DNA of 64,000 nt from Nodosilinea sp. LEGE 06152 (GTDB lineage: Bacteria > Cyanobacteriota > Cyanobacteriia > Phormidesmidales > Phormidesmidaceae). A program made the translations under genes and the position numbers. Below the pieces are notes generated by a model. That model was not told the DNA's origin and searched no databases. It saw nothing but the letters and a program-made list of their open reading frames with translations. Where the stretch lies: assembly GCF_015207525.1 (NCBI RefSeq), contig NZ_JADEWR010000004.1, forward strand, positions 161,787-225,786, in the 5' to 3' direction. This document shows positions 1-8,643 of this stretch, in pieces; the stretch's first letter is position 1, and each line of letters starts with the position of its first letter.

Positions 1-64
1 CACTCAATGGTTCGCCGTGGCGCTGTAACCTTATTAAGTAACCGTAACCATTGCGCAACGCCCC

Positions 65-1300
65 ATGGCCACCATCAACGACAATTATCTCAAGCTCAAA
101 GCGGGCTACCTGTTTCCTGAAATTGCGCGTCGGGTGGCGGCCTTTGCCGAGGCCAACCCCGATGCACCAATTATCAAGCTGGGCATTGGCGATGTTACTG
201 AGCCGCTGCCCGAGGCCTGCCGCACCGCCATGGTCAAAGCGGTAGAGGATATGGGCGATCGCGCCAATTTCAAAGGCTACGGCCCCGAGCAGGGCTACCT
301 GTGGCTGCGCGAAAAAGTTGCGCAGCACGACTTTCAAAGCCGGGGCTGCGATATCGACGCCAGCGAAATCTTCATCTCCGACGGTTCCAAGTGCGACTGC
401 GGCAACATCTTAGACATCTTCGGCAGCAACAACTCGATCGCTGTCACCGATCCCGTTTACCCGGTCTATGTAGACACTAACGTGATGGCAGGCCACACCG
501 GCCCCGCTAACGACAATGGCGAATACGGCGGCCTCACCTACCTGCCAATCAGCGCTGAAAACGCGTTTACCGCCAGCATCCCCCACGAAAAAGTAGACCT
601 GATCTACCTCTGCTTCCCCAACAACCCCACCGGGGCCGTGGCCAGCAAAGAGCACCTGCAGGCCTGGGTCAACTACGCCCGCGCCCACGGCTCGATCATC
701 CTCTTTGATGCCGCCTACGAGGCCTTTATCACCGACCCGGCTGTCCCCCACTCTATATATGAGATTGAGGGCGCGCGGGACTGTGCCATTGAGTTTCGCT
801 CGTTCTCTAAGAATGCAGGCTTTACCGGCACCCGCTGTGCCCTCACCGTCGTACCCAAAACGCTAATGGGCAAAGCCGCCGACGGTAGCGATGTCGCCCT
901 CCACGGCTTGTGGAACCGTCGCCAGTCCACTAAGTTCAACGGCGTGTCGTATATCGTGCAGCGCGGGGCCGAAGCGGTCTATTCGCCCGAGGGGCAGGCC
1001 CAAACCAAGGCGCTGATTGACTTCTATATGGAGAACGCCCGCATCATTCGCGAGCAACTCACCGCCGCAGGGATTGCCGTCTACGGCGGCGTCAACGCTC
1101 CCTACGTGTGGGTTAAAACTCCCAACGACCTGACCAGCTGGGACTTTTTCGACAAACTGCTGCATAGCTGCCATGTGGTTGGCACCCCCGGCTCAGGCTT
1201 TGGGGCCGCAGGCGAAGGCTACTTCCGCATTTCGGCCTTCAACAGCCGCGACAATGTGAATGAGGCCATGCGCCGCGTCACCGAAAAGTTTCGGGTTTAG
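65..1300 (+). CDS. dapL: LL-diaminopimelate aminotransferase
   Basis: PLP-dependent class I/II aminotransferase that converts tetrahydrodipicolinate directly to LL-2,6-diaminopimelate, the short route to lysine and peptidoglycan DAP used by cyanobacteria and plants. The 411-residue length is typical of DapL. The PLP lysine is seen in the motif [12 protein letters not shown] (Lys about 249), with the cofactor-binding FPNNPTG near residue 184 and the substrate-loop phrase [12 protein letters not shown] near 71. The ATG at 65 gives the expected N terminus ([20 protein letters not shown]), although the ribosome binding site is weak. An imperfect hairpin follows the gene before hisG. Confidence 0.96.
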   Translation: MATINDNYLKLKAGYLFPEIARRVAAFAEANPDAPIIKLGIGDVTEPLPEACRTAMVKAVEDMGDRANFKGYGPEQGYLWLREKVAQHDFQSRGCDIDASEIFISDGSKCDCGNILDIFGSNNSIAVTDPVYPVYVDTNVMAGHTGPANDNGEYGGLTYLPISAENAFTASIPHEKVDLIYLCFPNNPTGAVASKEHLQAWVNYARAHGSIILFDAAYEAFITDPAVPHSIYEIEGARDCAIEFRSFSKNAGFTGTRCALTVVPKTLMGKAADGSDVALHGLWNRRQSTKFNGVSYIVQRGAEAVYSPEGQAQTKALIDFYMENARIIREQLTAAGIAVYGGVNAPYVWVKTPNDLTSWDFFDKLLHSCHVVGTPGSGFGAAGEGYFRISAFNSRDNVNEAMRRVTEKFRV

Positions 1301-1310
1301 CAACATCCCC

Positions 1311-1343
1311 TCCCAGTCCGGCTACTTTAGTACCGGGCTGGGA
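1311..1343 (+). terminator. Hairpin after dapL
   Basis: Arms TCCCAGTCCGG and CCGGGCTGGGA (one G-T pair) close a loop of about 11 bases just after the dapL stop. No clear T-run follows, so it may be a weak terminator or only an mRNA 3' structure. Confidence 0.45.
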
Positions 1344-1415
1344 GCCAAAGTCCTTTGACCAGGCTTGGCGCTGACTCAAACCGCCGTAGATTGCGAAAAT
1401 ATTGAACTGCCGTAG

Positions 1416-1432
1416 GGTGGGCGATGCCCACC
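1416..1432. repeat. Short palindromic repeat GGTGGGC-GAT-GCCCACC
   Basis: A perfect 7-bp inverted repeat around GAT, preceded by CGTA. Palindromes of this kind are widely interspersed in cyanobacterial intergenic DNA. It sits in the hisG leader, 47 bases before the start codon, so it may also form an RNA hairpin there. Confidence 0.6.
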
Positions 1433-1478
1433 AGCTAGCGATTCCTTACCCATTCAAATATTGCTCAGGGAGAATCCC

Positions 1479-2129
1479 ATGCTCACCATTGCGCTGCCCA
1501 AGGGCGGCATGCTCAACGACAGCATTCGCCTACTTCAGGCTGTGGGCCTCGACTTTAGCCTGTTTCAAGACAGCGCCAACCGCCAGCTGCAAATTACCGA
1601 CCCCACCGGTCGGGCCAAAGGGTTGCTGGTGCGAGCTCAGGATGTGCCGGTGTATGTGGAATACGGCCAGGCCCAGTTGGGCATGGTCGGCTACGACGTG
1701 CTACGCGAAAAAAAGCCTTCCGTAGCTCACCTGGCCGACCTGGGCTTTGGCGGCTGCCGTCTGTCGGTGGCGGTGAAGACCAGCAGCCCCTACCGCTCGG
1801 CGCTCGATCTGCCCGCCCACAGTCGGGTAGCTTCTAAATATGTCAACTGCGCCCGCGACTATTTTGAGAGCTTAGACTTGCCCGTAGAAATTGTGCCCCT
1901 CTACGGCTCGGTGGAGCTAGGGCCAATTACCGGCATGTCGGAGGCGATCGTCGACCTAGTCTCCACCGGCAAAACCTTAAAGGAAAACAATCTGATGGAG
2001 CTAGAGGTGCTCTACCACAGCACCGCCCGGCTAATTGCCCACCCCCTCAGCTACCGAGTCAACCCCTACGGACTGAAAGACTTGATTGATCAGATCCGAG
2101 CTGAGGCTGAGGCCGTAGCGGCTCTGTAA
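1479..2129 (+). CDS. hisG: ATP phosphoribosyltransferase, short form HisG
   Basis: First enzyme of histidine synthesis, joining ATP and PRPP to N1-(5-phosphoribosyl)-ATP. At 216 residues it is the short HisG form, which lacks the C-terminal regulatory domain and in known cases needs the HisRS-like partner HisZ; no hisZ is in this window. It starts with the family N terminus [16 protein letters not shown] and carries the PRPP-loop-like segment [15 protein letters not shown] near residue 165. The ATG at 1479 has AGGGAGA just upstream and is preferred over the in-frame TTG at 1461. A good terminator follows. Confidence 0.95.
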   Translation: MLTIALPKGGMLNDSIRLLQAVGLDFSLFQDSANRQLQITDPTGRAKGLLVRAQDVPVYVEYGQAQLGMVGYDVLREKKPSVAHLADLGFGGCRLSVAVKTSSPYRSALDLPAHSRVASKYVNCARDYFESLDLPVEIVPLYGSVELGPITGMSEAIVDLVSTGKTLKENNLMELEVLYHSTARLIAHPLSYRVNPYGLKDLIDQIRAEAEAVAAL

Positions 2130-2174
2130 CAGAATATTCCACAGAGTCAGCAGCCAGAAGGAATCCTTACGGTT

Positions 2175-2206
2175 AAAGCCCCCTCCATAACAGCAGGGGG
2201 CTTTTA
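2175..2206 (+). terminator. Rho-independent terminator of hisG
   Basis: Perfect stem AAAGCCCCCT / AGGGGGCTTT around a 10-base loop, with the second arm running into TT. It lies 45 bases after the hisG stop. Confidence 0.85.
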
Positions 2207-2308
2207 AGATTGAGTGAAATTGTACCTATTGGTGCCCCCCCCCAGGTCAGCTTATGAAACCGAAGAGGGGCATGGCTACAGGCCGGTCACTTAGACCAGC
2301 AGCTTACC

Positions 2309-3808
2309 CTACAGCGATCGCACTTCCTCCAGCACCTCAGTCCGCTGTCGATCAGCGCTGAGCGGTTTGTAGGTCAGCAGCGACACCACCACAAAGGCCA
2401 CCAGGCCCAGCAGCGGGCTAATCAGCGTGGGGAAGCCGTCAAAATCGGCGGTAAACAGACCGTTGGGAAAGTACAGCAGCGTATTGTCGACCCCAAACAT
2501 TGTCGGCATCAGCGTAAACATCAGCAGGCGCGACAGCGACCCCACCCCAATACAGGCCAGCGCCCCCTGCCGCGTCGCTTTAGGCCAAAACAGGCCACCA
2601 ATCAGTGGCACCACCAGACCTGCAAAGCTCATGTCAAAGGCCAGCAGCAGCAGCACCCCCGTCTGGGGCACCTTCAGGCCCAGCACCACCCCCAGCACCG
2701 TAATCACGATCGCCATCAGGCGAGTAATCAATAGCAGGCGATCGCCCCCCGCCCCGTGAGCCGTAGCGTGGCGAATGCCCATCACATTATGGGCTAGCAC
2801 CGACGAGGTTCCTAAAATTGCGCCGTCAGCGGTAGATAACGAGGCTGACAAAATCGCCGCCAGCACCAGCAGACCCAGCAGCGGCGGCACCACTCCTTGG
2901 AGCATGGCAAACAGCACCGGGCCATCGGGCACTATACCCGCCTGGCTGAGAACGCTGTTGGCCCCCAACGCAACAATCGAGAACGGAATGCCGATAATCA
3001 ACGTGCCAGCAGAGGCAATAAAGCAGGCTCTCTGAGCCGTTTCGGGGCTTTCAGCGGCAAAAATACGGGCCATGAAGTCGATCGCTACCATGTTGCCAAA
3101 GCCCAGGGCAATTATGCTAGCCCAGTTAACTGCCGCCCCAGAACTCACGGCAGAGAGTTGGTCTAACGCCCCTGGCCCCATGCCGGGGTCAATAGTAATA
3201 CCAAAGTTGACCACCACAAATAGCAGTAGTGCCCAGGCCCCTACCAGGGCAATCAACACCTGAATAAAATCGGTATAGGCCACCGCAAACAGCCCGCCCG
3301 ACACCGTGTAGGCAAACACCAGCGCCGCCAGCAGCGTAATGCCGCCCCCATAGCTGGTGCCCAAAAAATTCTCAAACATATAGCCGCCAGCCACCAAATT
3401 GCCCGCCAGCAAGAACGAAAAGCTCACCGACATAATGCAGGCGGCAATTACCTCCACCGCGCGGCCGTACTTAACCCGATAAAAATCAGGAATCGTGATC
3501 AGCCCCATGCGGTTCATGGGCTTGGCCAAAAATAGCCCTGTAAGCAGTAGACAAACCGAAAGCCCAATGGGCAGCGCTGCCCCCGCCCAAAATCCAAAGG
3601 CTGAGGAAAGATCGGTATTGCCCAGGGTGGCATTGGAGTCAACCGACTGCGCCATCAGCGTAGCAGCAGCTAGGGGCAAGGCCAGCCCGCGACCTGCCAC
3701 CAAAAAATTCACGCTATCGCCCTTAATCTGTTGAGAGGCCCATACGCCAATGCCCAGCGTACCGAGCAAAAAGGCAATGATGCCGTAGGAAAACACACTA
3801 TGTTCCAT
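2309..3808 (-). CDS. Sodium:solute symporter (SSS family) under a guanidine-I riboswitch
   Basis: Polytopic inner-membrane protein of 499 residues with about 13 hydrophobic segments, the size and pattern of the SSS/LeuT-fold transporters that couple solute uptake to Na+. Family-like features are the N-terminal FLVAGRGLALPLAAATL, the segment GLFAVAYTDFIQVLIAL near residue 175 (the SSS signature region), and ASLSTADGAILGTSSVL near 325, which carries the Na+-site Ser/Thr pair. The substrate cannot be read from the protein alone. Its leader holds a ykkC-type guanidine-I riboswitch and an attenuator, so a guanidine-linked substrate is inferred. It appears to be transcribed alone; nothing follows it on this strand for 2 kb. 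Confidence 0.9.
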   Translation of the reverse strand: MEHSVFSYGIIAFLLGTLGIGVWASQQIKGDSVNFLVAGRGLALPLAAATLMAQSVDSNATLGNTDLSSAFGFWAGAALPIGLSVCLLLTGLFLAKPMNRMGLITIPDFYRVKYGRAVEVIAACIMSVSFSFLLAGNLVAGGYMFENFLGTSYGGGITLLAALVFAYTVSGGLFAVAYTDFIQVLIALVGAWALLLFVVVNFGITIDPGMGPGALDQLSAVSSGAAVNWASIIALGFGNMVAIDFMARIFAAESPETAQRACFIASAGTLIIGIPFSIVALGANSVLSQAGIVPDGPVLFAMLQGVVPPLLGLLVLAAILSASLSTADGAILGTSSVLAHNVMGIRHATAHGAGGDRLLLITRLMAIVITVLGVVLGLKVPQTGVLLLLAFDMSFAGLVVPLIGGLFWPKATRQGALACIGVGSLSRLLMFTLMPTMFGVDNTLLYFPNGLFTADFDGFPTLISPLLGLVAFVVVSLLTYKPLSADRQRTEVLEEVRSL

Positions 3809-3855
3809 ATCGTTGAGGCTCCTGGCCTAGAGTCATAGTTATCGAGCGGCAGATA

Positions 3856-3917
3856 CTAAAAAGCCCAGGAATAGAACGTCAATTCCTATAGAATTGCGCC
3901 GTTCCTCCCGGGCTTTT
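3856..3917 (-). terminator. Riboswitch expression platform: intrinsic terminator
   Basis: Read on the minus strand, AAAAGCCCGGGAGGAACG pairs with CGTTCTATTCCTGGGCTTTT around an inner AATTC-CTATA-GAATT hairpin, ending in a five-T run. The 5' arm contains the conserved AAAAGCCCGGGAG 3' element of the ykkC aptamer, so ligand-bound aptamer and terminator are mutually exclusive. It ends 48 bases before the symporter start codon. This predicts that ligand turns expression on. Confidence 0.85.
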
Positions 3918-4035
3918 GTCCCTCCGTGAACTAGGCTGAAGAGGTTACTGTTACCGCCTAGCTGCACCTCTGGAACCAATTACTCGGCTGGCCAAGATTG
4001 CCCTCCTGGCCAACTGAATCGGAACCCTAAATGCC
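3898..4035 (-). promoter_or_regulatory. Guanidine-I riboswitch (ykkC, subtype 1)
   Basis: On the minus strand the hallmark ykkC segments occur in order: TTTAGGGTTCCG (4031-4020), a TGGCCA-closed hairpin, TTGGTTCCAGAGGTG in place of the usual TGGTCCGAGAG, a CTAGGC/GCCTAG P2 stem, and TTCACGGAGGGACAAAAGCC followed by CGGGAG. From memory of the family, the last element is the subtype-1 guanidine-binding signature. It lies directly upstream of the symporter gene and leads into a terminator. The motif match and position are seen; ligand identity follows from family knowledge and was not tested. Confidence 0.88.
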
Positions 4036-4311
4036 TACTCTCAGGTTTTTTAGAAGCAGTTTATATCCCTATTTCTGAGGCACCCACTCTTCAGCGCCGC
4101 AGACTGTGAGGAATCGTGTACGAGAACGAGTTATTAGTTTCTAGCAACTGGGCGTGGACAAATTAGTATTCGCCATCACGTTTGTGTCAGCAATGTGTCA
4201 ATGTTTGATTACCTTTAGCCTGGTTGCGAGGATCTGGGCAAGCGATCGCGCCCTCTGTACCCTTGCCCCCTCGACCGATAGGATATAAAACGTTGCGTTT
4301 AACCTGCCCCC

Positions 4312-4896
4312 ATGTTTGTTGACTACATCTCTCTCATGCTGATCAATATGGTGGCCGGGCTGGTGTTGCTAGCCGATTTTGTCTACCGGGGGCTAGATGG
4401 GGCCAACCTGAAGCGGTGGATACCAGGCTTTGGGCTAGTGGGGGCGATCGCCCTGGTCACCGGCCTGCACATGGTACTGACCTGGCCCATCCCCGGCAGC
4501 TTCAATATTTCCTTCGGCGAAACCACGCTGCTGTTTGGCGGGCTGTACGTGGCGGCAGCGATCGCCATTGCCCAGGGGTGGGATCTACTCTCGCTGACGG
4601 TTTACGCCTTCTTTGCGGGCCTCACGGCCATTGTCGTCGGAGCCCGCATTATCAATCTGGGTCAAACTCAACAGCCGCTGGTGGCCGGGTTGGGGTTTAT
4701 TTTGACTGGGCTGGGCGGGGTATTAGCCGCCCCCACCCTGGTCTACCTACGCACCAACAAAACCTGGCGCACCGTAGGGGCCGTGGTGCTGCTGGTGGCG
4801 GCGCTAATCTGGGCGTTCGTTGGCTTCCGCGCCTACTGGGGCCACCTGGAAGGCTTTAGCGATTGGCAACCCCCAGTGATGCGGGGCGAGCCTTAA
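4312..4896 (+). CDS. DUF981 family membrane protein
   Basis: A 194-residue polytopic membrane protein with about six hydrophobic segments. It begins MFVDYISLMLINMVAGL and resembles the DUF981 family of small bacterial and archaeal membrane proteins; no function is known to me. The motif NISFGETTLLFGGLY near residue 64 is typical. The start at 4312 follows CCTGCCCCC without a good ribosome site. It is divergent from the riboswitch-controlled symporter, about 280 bases from the aptamer, and has no same-strand partner nearby. Confidence 0.75.
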   Translation: MFVDYISLMLINMVAGLVLLADFVYRGLDGANLKRWIPGFGLVGAIALVTGLHMVLTWPIPGSFNISFGETTLLFGGLYVAAAIAIAQGWDLLSLTVYAFFAGLTAIVVGARIINLGQTQQPLVAGLGFILTGLGGVLAAPTLVYLRTNKTWRTVGAVVLLVAALIWAFVGFRAYWGHLEGFSDWQPPVMRGEP

Positions 4897-4910
4897 GGGC
4901 TGTCCATCAA

Positions 4911-4990
4911 TTAACTGCTGATGACTCAGAATCAGCGGTTATAGCCCCTAGCTTGTTTTTTGGGTCGGGCGTAGCACCGCTAATGGGATC
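4911..4990. repeat. Diverged interspersed repeat, copy 1
   Basis: The intergenic segment shares a run of short blocks with 22641-22730: AACT, CTGATG-CTCAG, GTTA-GCCCC, GTTTTTTGGG, GGCGT and a final GCT-TG. The blocks keep order and rough spacing, which suggests a decayed repeat family, not coding sequence. Confidence 0.4.
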
Positions 4991-5110
4991 AGGATTGGAG
5001 CGAAAATGGATGACACGCCCTAAAACGGGGGCGATCGCTCTAAGGAGCGTTGCCTAGCCTCTGACTTAATGTTTATTTACACTTAGAGAAGCCCCTTAGC
5101 CTGTCTCGCT

Positions 5111-5773
5111 ATGCTGCTTCCGCCCGACCAACGCACCAAACTCGACGAATCTAGCGACACCGCCTTCTACGATGCGCCCCGCTTTGTCACCCACGTAGAC
5201 GACGGCTTCATTCAGCAGCTTACTGAGCTGTACCGCGATCGCCTGACGCCCAACAGCCGCATTTTCGACATGATGAGCAGCTGGGTGTCCCACTTGCCCA
5301 AAGAACTAGCCTTTAAGTGGGTCGAGGGCCACGGCATGAACAGCGAAGAACTGGCCAAAAACCCTCGCCTCGACCACTACTTTGTACAAAACCTGAACGA
5401 AAACCCAAAGCTGCCGCTAGACGATCAATCCTTCGACGCGGTGCTGAACACGGTGTCGGTGCAGTACCTACAGCAGCCCGAGGCGGTGTTTGGCGAAATT
5501 TATCGCATTCTCAAACCAGGTGGCATTGCCATTGTCAGCTTCTCAAACCGGATGTTTTATCAGAAAGCGATCGCCGCCTGGCGCGACGGCAGCGAAACTC
5601 GACGGGTCAACCTGGTCAAGAGCTACTTTGGCTCGGTGCCAGGTTTTAGCACCCCCGAGGTCGTGACCCATACCCCCAGCGTTCCCGCCATTCTGCAAAT
5701 GCTGGGTATGCCCGGCGGTGACCCCTTCTACGCTGTTATTGCCGAGCGGCTGGAGCCCCTGGCACAGCCATGA
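5111..5773 (+). CDS. Class I SAM-dependent methyltransferase
   Basis: A 220-residue protein with the C-terminal half of a Methyltransf_11-type fold: FDAVLNTVSVQYLQQPEAV near residue 113, then EIYRILKPGGIAIVSFSNR near 137. The N-terminal SAM-binding strand IFDMMSSWVSHLP near 50 lacks a textbook GxGxG loop, so the family placement rests on the post-I motifs. Substrate is unknown. The stop overlaps the start of the next gene (ATGA), so the two are translationally coupled. Confidence 0.8.
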   Translation: MLLPPDQRTKLDESSDTAFYDAPRFVTHVDDGFIQQLTELYRDRLTPNSRIFDMMSSWVSHLPKELAFKWVEGHGMNSEELAKNPRLDHYFVQNLNENPKLPLDDQSFDAVLNTVSVQYLQQPEAVFGEIYRILKPGGIAIVSFSNRMFYQKAIAAWRDGSETRRVNLVKSYFGSVPGFSTPEVVTHTPSVPAILQMLGMPGGDPFYAVIAERLEPLAQP

Positions 5774-6036
5774 CGTCTGACCTCACCGATATTCCCGGCA
5801 TTGGCAAAACCTTTGCTCGCGACTTTGCCCGCTTGGGCATCTGGTCTCAGCGCGACCTAGTGGGTAAAGCTGCCGAAGATCTCTTTCAGCACTTGGTTGA
5901 GGCCAATGAGCGGGAGCGCCACAAAACCAGCAAAAATTACCTCTACGTCATTCGTATGGCGGTCTACTATGCCGAGGGCGGGCGCGACCCCGAGCGGTTA
6001 AAATGGCATGCCTGGAAAGAGCCGCCCTCGTCCTAG
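5770..6036 (+). CDS. Cdd1-like helix-hairpin-helix protein
   Basis: An 88-residue soluble protein starting MTSDLTDIPGIGKTFARDFA, which contains an HhH-like IPGIGKTFARDFARLGI segment. It resembles the small Cdd1 ('pathogenicity locus') family, in which this HhH is followed by a conserved helix ending in a Tyr-rich stretch (here NYLYVIRMAVYYAEGG near residue 57). Molecular role unknown; the HhH suggests nucleic-acid contact. It overlaps the upstream methyltransferase by four bases, which hints at a joint function. Confidence 0.75.
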   Translation: MTSDLTDIPGIGKTFARDFARLGIWSQRDLVGKAAEDLFQHLVEANERERHKTSKNYLYVIRMAVYYAEGGRDPERLKWHAWKEPPSS

Positions 6037-6094
6037 AGCGCCCAATCTTCGGGTTTGCTGAATACAGGTATAAACCAAAAAATAAACGCCTCTT

Positions 6095-6150
6095 GTAGGG
6101 GCAAACGGCCGTTTGCCCTCACCCAAGTTCATGCCTTAATTCAGCAACGT
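6095..6150. repeat. Interspersed palindromic repeat, copy A
   Basis: Contains the perfect palindrome GGGCAAACGGCCGTTTGCCC (6099-6118) followed by ACCCAAGTTCATGCCTTAAT and TCAGCAACG. The same composite element occurs in reverse at 28622-28680, and the palindrome alone in diverged form at 23318-23340. It lies after the Cdd1-like gene. Confidence 0.7.
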
Positions 6151-6224
6151 CCCTTCTTCTATCGCTATAGTTTGGCATCGCAGAAGTAGCCCAGACCATT
6201 CAGGCTCGGGCAGCAAGCCTGCAG

Positions 6225-6848
6225 TTAAGTACCAAAGACAACAGCGGTGCGATCGCTGATGGCTTTCAAATTACGAGTCAGGTCGTGGCGAATATGGCGC
6301 TCGATCAGCGCCACCGGCATAGCGCGGGGCGGTCGAATTGTCAGGTCATAGCCCAGGCGAACAACTTTCTTCTGGGCGTCCACCACAGGCTCCAGCGTCC
6401 AGCGCCCCTCAAACTGCCGAAAGTCGCCTTCTACCATCGAGAAGCGCAGCTCTTTGGGAAAGGCTTCGACCATATCAAGTACAACGCGGGCGCAAAACTT
6501 GATGTTGAGAAAACACTGAGAGCCAATTTGCTCTAGCCGAATCCCGCCCTCCGGGTGGTTGAGCCGCTGGCTCAAAGACAGGTTGGGAATAAAGCTCGAC
6601 AGGTTGTCGTAGTCAGTCAGTACTTGCCACACCTGTTCAGCGGTAAAGGGAATATCGGTGACGGCGAGAATGCGTCGCTGCTGACCTTCCAGCTTCTCAG
6701 TCTGAATCGTCACCCCGGCAGCAGGGGTGCCAAAATCCGGCCCCAGGTCTAGCCCAGCTGCTCCAGACTCTATATCTGCTACAGCGGCATCGACAGCGCC
6801 CAGAGATAGCGCTTCAAGGTTAGTGGTGTCAGGAACGTTCGCAGTCAT
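6225..6848 (-). CDS. SRPBCC-family protein (COQ10/cyclase-like START domain)
   Basis: A 207-residue soluble protein. Residues 55-205 show the SRPBCC/polyketide-cyclase-like fold used for binding hydrophobic ligands: AVTDIPFTAEQVWQVLTDYD near 62, FIPNLSLSQRL near 86, and the C-terminal helix ALIERHIRHDLTRNLKAISDR. The N-terminal 50 residues are low-complexity and probably disordered. Such proteins are common in cyanobacteria and have been linked to lipid or pigment handling, but no specific ligand can be named. The ATG at 6848 is the natural start. Confidence 0.8.
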   Translation of the reverse strand: MTANVPDTTNLEALSLGAVDAAVADIESGAAGLDLGPDFGTPAAGVTIQTEKLEGQQRRILAVTDIPFTAEQVWQVLTDYDNLSSFIPNLSLSQRLNHPEGGIRLEQIGSQCFLNIKFCARVVLDMVEAFPKELRFSMVEGDFRQFEGRWTLEPVVDAQKKVVRLGYDLTIRPPRAMPVALIERHIRHDLTRNLKAISDRTAVVFGT

Positions 6849-6996
6849 GGGTTAAAACCAGCCGATAACGGTGTAGTTTGGCCAGGCCACCACGCCTGTG
6901 CCCAGAATACCAGCAAATTTTGCTGATGCGGTGTTGCCCTCGTAAATTTTGGCTCGACTCAGGGCCCAACAAATTTGGCGTAAATTTGTCATGGCG

Positions 6997-8319
6997 CTAG
7001 AACTCGAGGGTAAAGCAGGTCTGCCAGAGCTGGGATGCGCTGGGCTGGCTCGACACCTTTATAGTGCCCTTAAGCTGCTCTACTAGCCCACGCACCAGTG
7101 CCAGTCCAGTGCCAGTGCCTGCAATGCCGTCTTTGGTGGCGCTGTGTCCCCGCCGAAACTTGTCAAATACGTGGGGCAAATCGTCCGCCTCAATGGCCAC
7201 CCCCAGGTTGCTCATTTGCAGGGCTACCCGCCCATTTTGAGGCCGAGCATCTGAGAGTGAGAGGGTGACAGTCGTTTGCGGAGCCGAGTATTTGGAGGCG
7301 TTGTCCAACAGTTCGCCCAGCACTTTGCTCAGTTGTTGTGGGTCTGTAGACAGCACAACAGGCTCAGACGGCAGCTGCAAATCTAGAGCTAACTGGGCCT
7401 GCTGAAGTTTTGCTTGAGACTGCTCGGCCAGTTCGGTGAGGAGTTGCCCCAGATCAGTGGCTTGATGAGCGGCGGCCGACGCTTTAGACTCCAGCGTTTG
7501 CAGCATCAGCAGATCGTTCACCAGATTTATTTCGCGGCTGCACTGCTGCTCCAAAATATCCAGGTACATGGCGGCCCGCTCGGGCGTGAGGTCGGGGCGG
7601 CGCAGCATGCGAATGGCCAGCATCATGCTGGTGAGAGGCGTGCGCAGCTCGTGGTTGAGGGTGCTGAGAAAGTCTTCTTTGAGATAGTTGAGGTAGCGCA
7701 GCTGCTCGCTATGGCGCACCGCCTGCCCCTGCAAATAGTGCTGATGAAAGGCGATCGCCCCCAGGCTGGCCAGGTTTGCCTGCACCGTTGGCTCAATTGC
7801 TAATCCGTTAGGCCCCAGCAGCAGCATTGCCCCCTGTGACCCTGAGCCATCTACGGCGATTGCGGTGCAGGCGGCAACGGCTCGCAGCCAGGCGGGGGGG
7901 CCGTTCTCCTCGCGCAGTAGAGCCGCCAGGCCCTGCTGCCATCGCAGGCGATCGCCTCCGATCGCTGGCTCAACCGTCTGCTGAATTAACCCCAGGGCCA
8001 CTCGACGCTGCCAGTCTAGCGGCGACCCGGCCTCAGCGGTGCCCAGGCAGCGACTGGTCGGAGCCGCGCCCTGGTGCCAGCAGGTATAGATCAAGTCGTT
8101 GGTACTGGGGTAGTGGCAGAGCAAGAGACAGGCTCCAGCCCCCAAATGGCTACCCAATACTTCAGCTAGGGCGGGCAGGGGGTTGGGATCGTTCAAAGTG
8201 GCCGCCAGAGCGTGAATCAGGGGCCATGTCTCCCGCCCGTCGGCAAGATTGGATGAGGTAGGCGCGCTCCCCTCGTAGGGGCGGACCTGGAACAATACGG
8301 GGGAATTTTCAGATGCCAT
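6997..8319 (-). CDS. Sensor histidine kinase with GAF-like N-terminal domain
   Basis: A 440-residue cytosolic kinase with no membrane segment. Residues about 25-190 look like a GAF-type sensor domain. The HisKA helix carries the phosphoacceptor in FLSTLNHELRTPLTSMMLAI (near residue 220). The HATPase domain has the N box ELLDNASKYS (near 330), the DKFRRG F box and the GTGTGLALVRGLVE G2 box. The signal is unknown; cyanobacterial GAF domains may bind bilins, but no obvious chromophore cysteine stands out. No response regulator is adjacent. The ATG at 8319 is preferred over the TTG at 8325. It is divergent from the HerA-like gene. Confidence 0.9.
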   Translation of the reverse strand: MASENSPVLFQVRPYEGSAPTSSNLADGRETWPLIHALAATLNDPNPLPALAEVLGSHLGAGACLLLCHYPSTNDLIYTCWHQGAAPTSRCLGTAEAGSPLDWQRRVALGLIQQTVEPAIGGDRLRWQQGLAALLREENGPPAWLRAVAACTAIAVDGSGSQGAMLLLGPNGLAIEPTVQANLASLGAIAFHQHYLQGQAVRHSEQLRYLNYLKEDFLSTLNHELRTPLTSMMLAIRMLRRPDLTPERAAMYLDILEQQCSREINLVNDLLMLQTLESKASAAAHQATDLGQLLTELAEQSQAKLQQAQLALDLQLPSEPVVLSTDPQQLSKVLGELLDNASKYSAPQTTVTLSLSDARPQNGRVALQMSNLGVAIEADDLPHVFDKFRRGHSATKDGIAGTGTGLALVRGLVEQLKGTIKVSSQPSASQLWQTCFTLEF

Positions 8320-8643
8320 GGGCAACCATCGAACAACGGGTTCCTGACCTCCTGAGCCGGGGGCGAGGCTAGGCTTCCCTGACCTCGCCTCCGACTATCC
8401 TTAGCCTATCTACTCCTCCACCAGGCAGTATCCGTGAATTCGCCAATTTTTCTGCCGTCATCACATTAAAGATCCGCAATCTCCGTGTCCGCGTCGACTC
8501 AGATTAAAGTTGCCTTATGTATTCTTTACAAACGAACAACGCAGCCCCTACCTTAATTACCAACAGGACATTAGTATTAATGAAGTCTGAACCAGAGCGC
8601 GTTCTCTAGCTAAACTGGCAGCAGGTTCTCTAGCGGGGTTTCT
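8320..8643. other. Divergent intergenic region
   Basis: 324 bases between the histidine kinase and the HerA-like ATPase must hold both promoters. I see no gene and no strong hairpin. GGTTCTCTAGC-like segments repeat near 8600-8635, just before the HerA-like start. Confidence 0.5.

Noticed and set aside
2236..2244. Run of nine C bases as a phase-variation tract
   Set aside because: It lies in a non-coding spacer between convergent genes, away from any promoter or frame.
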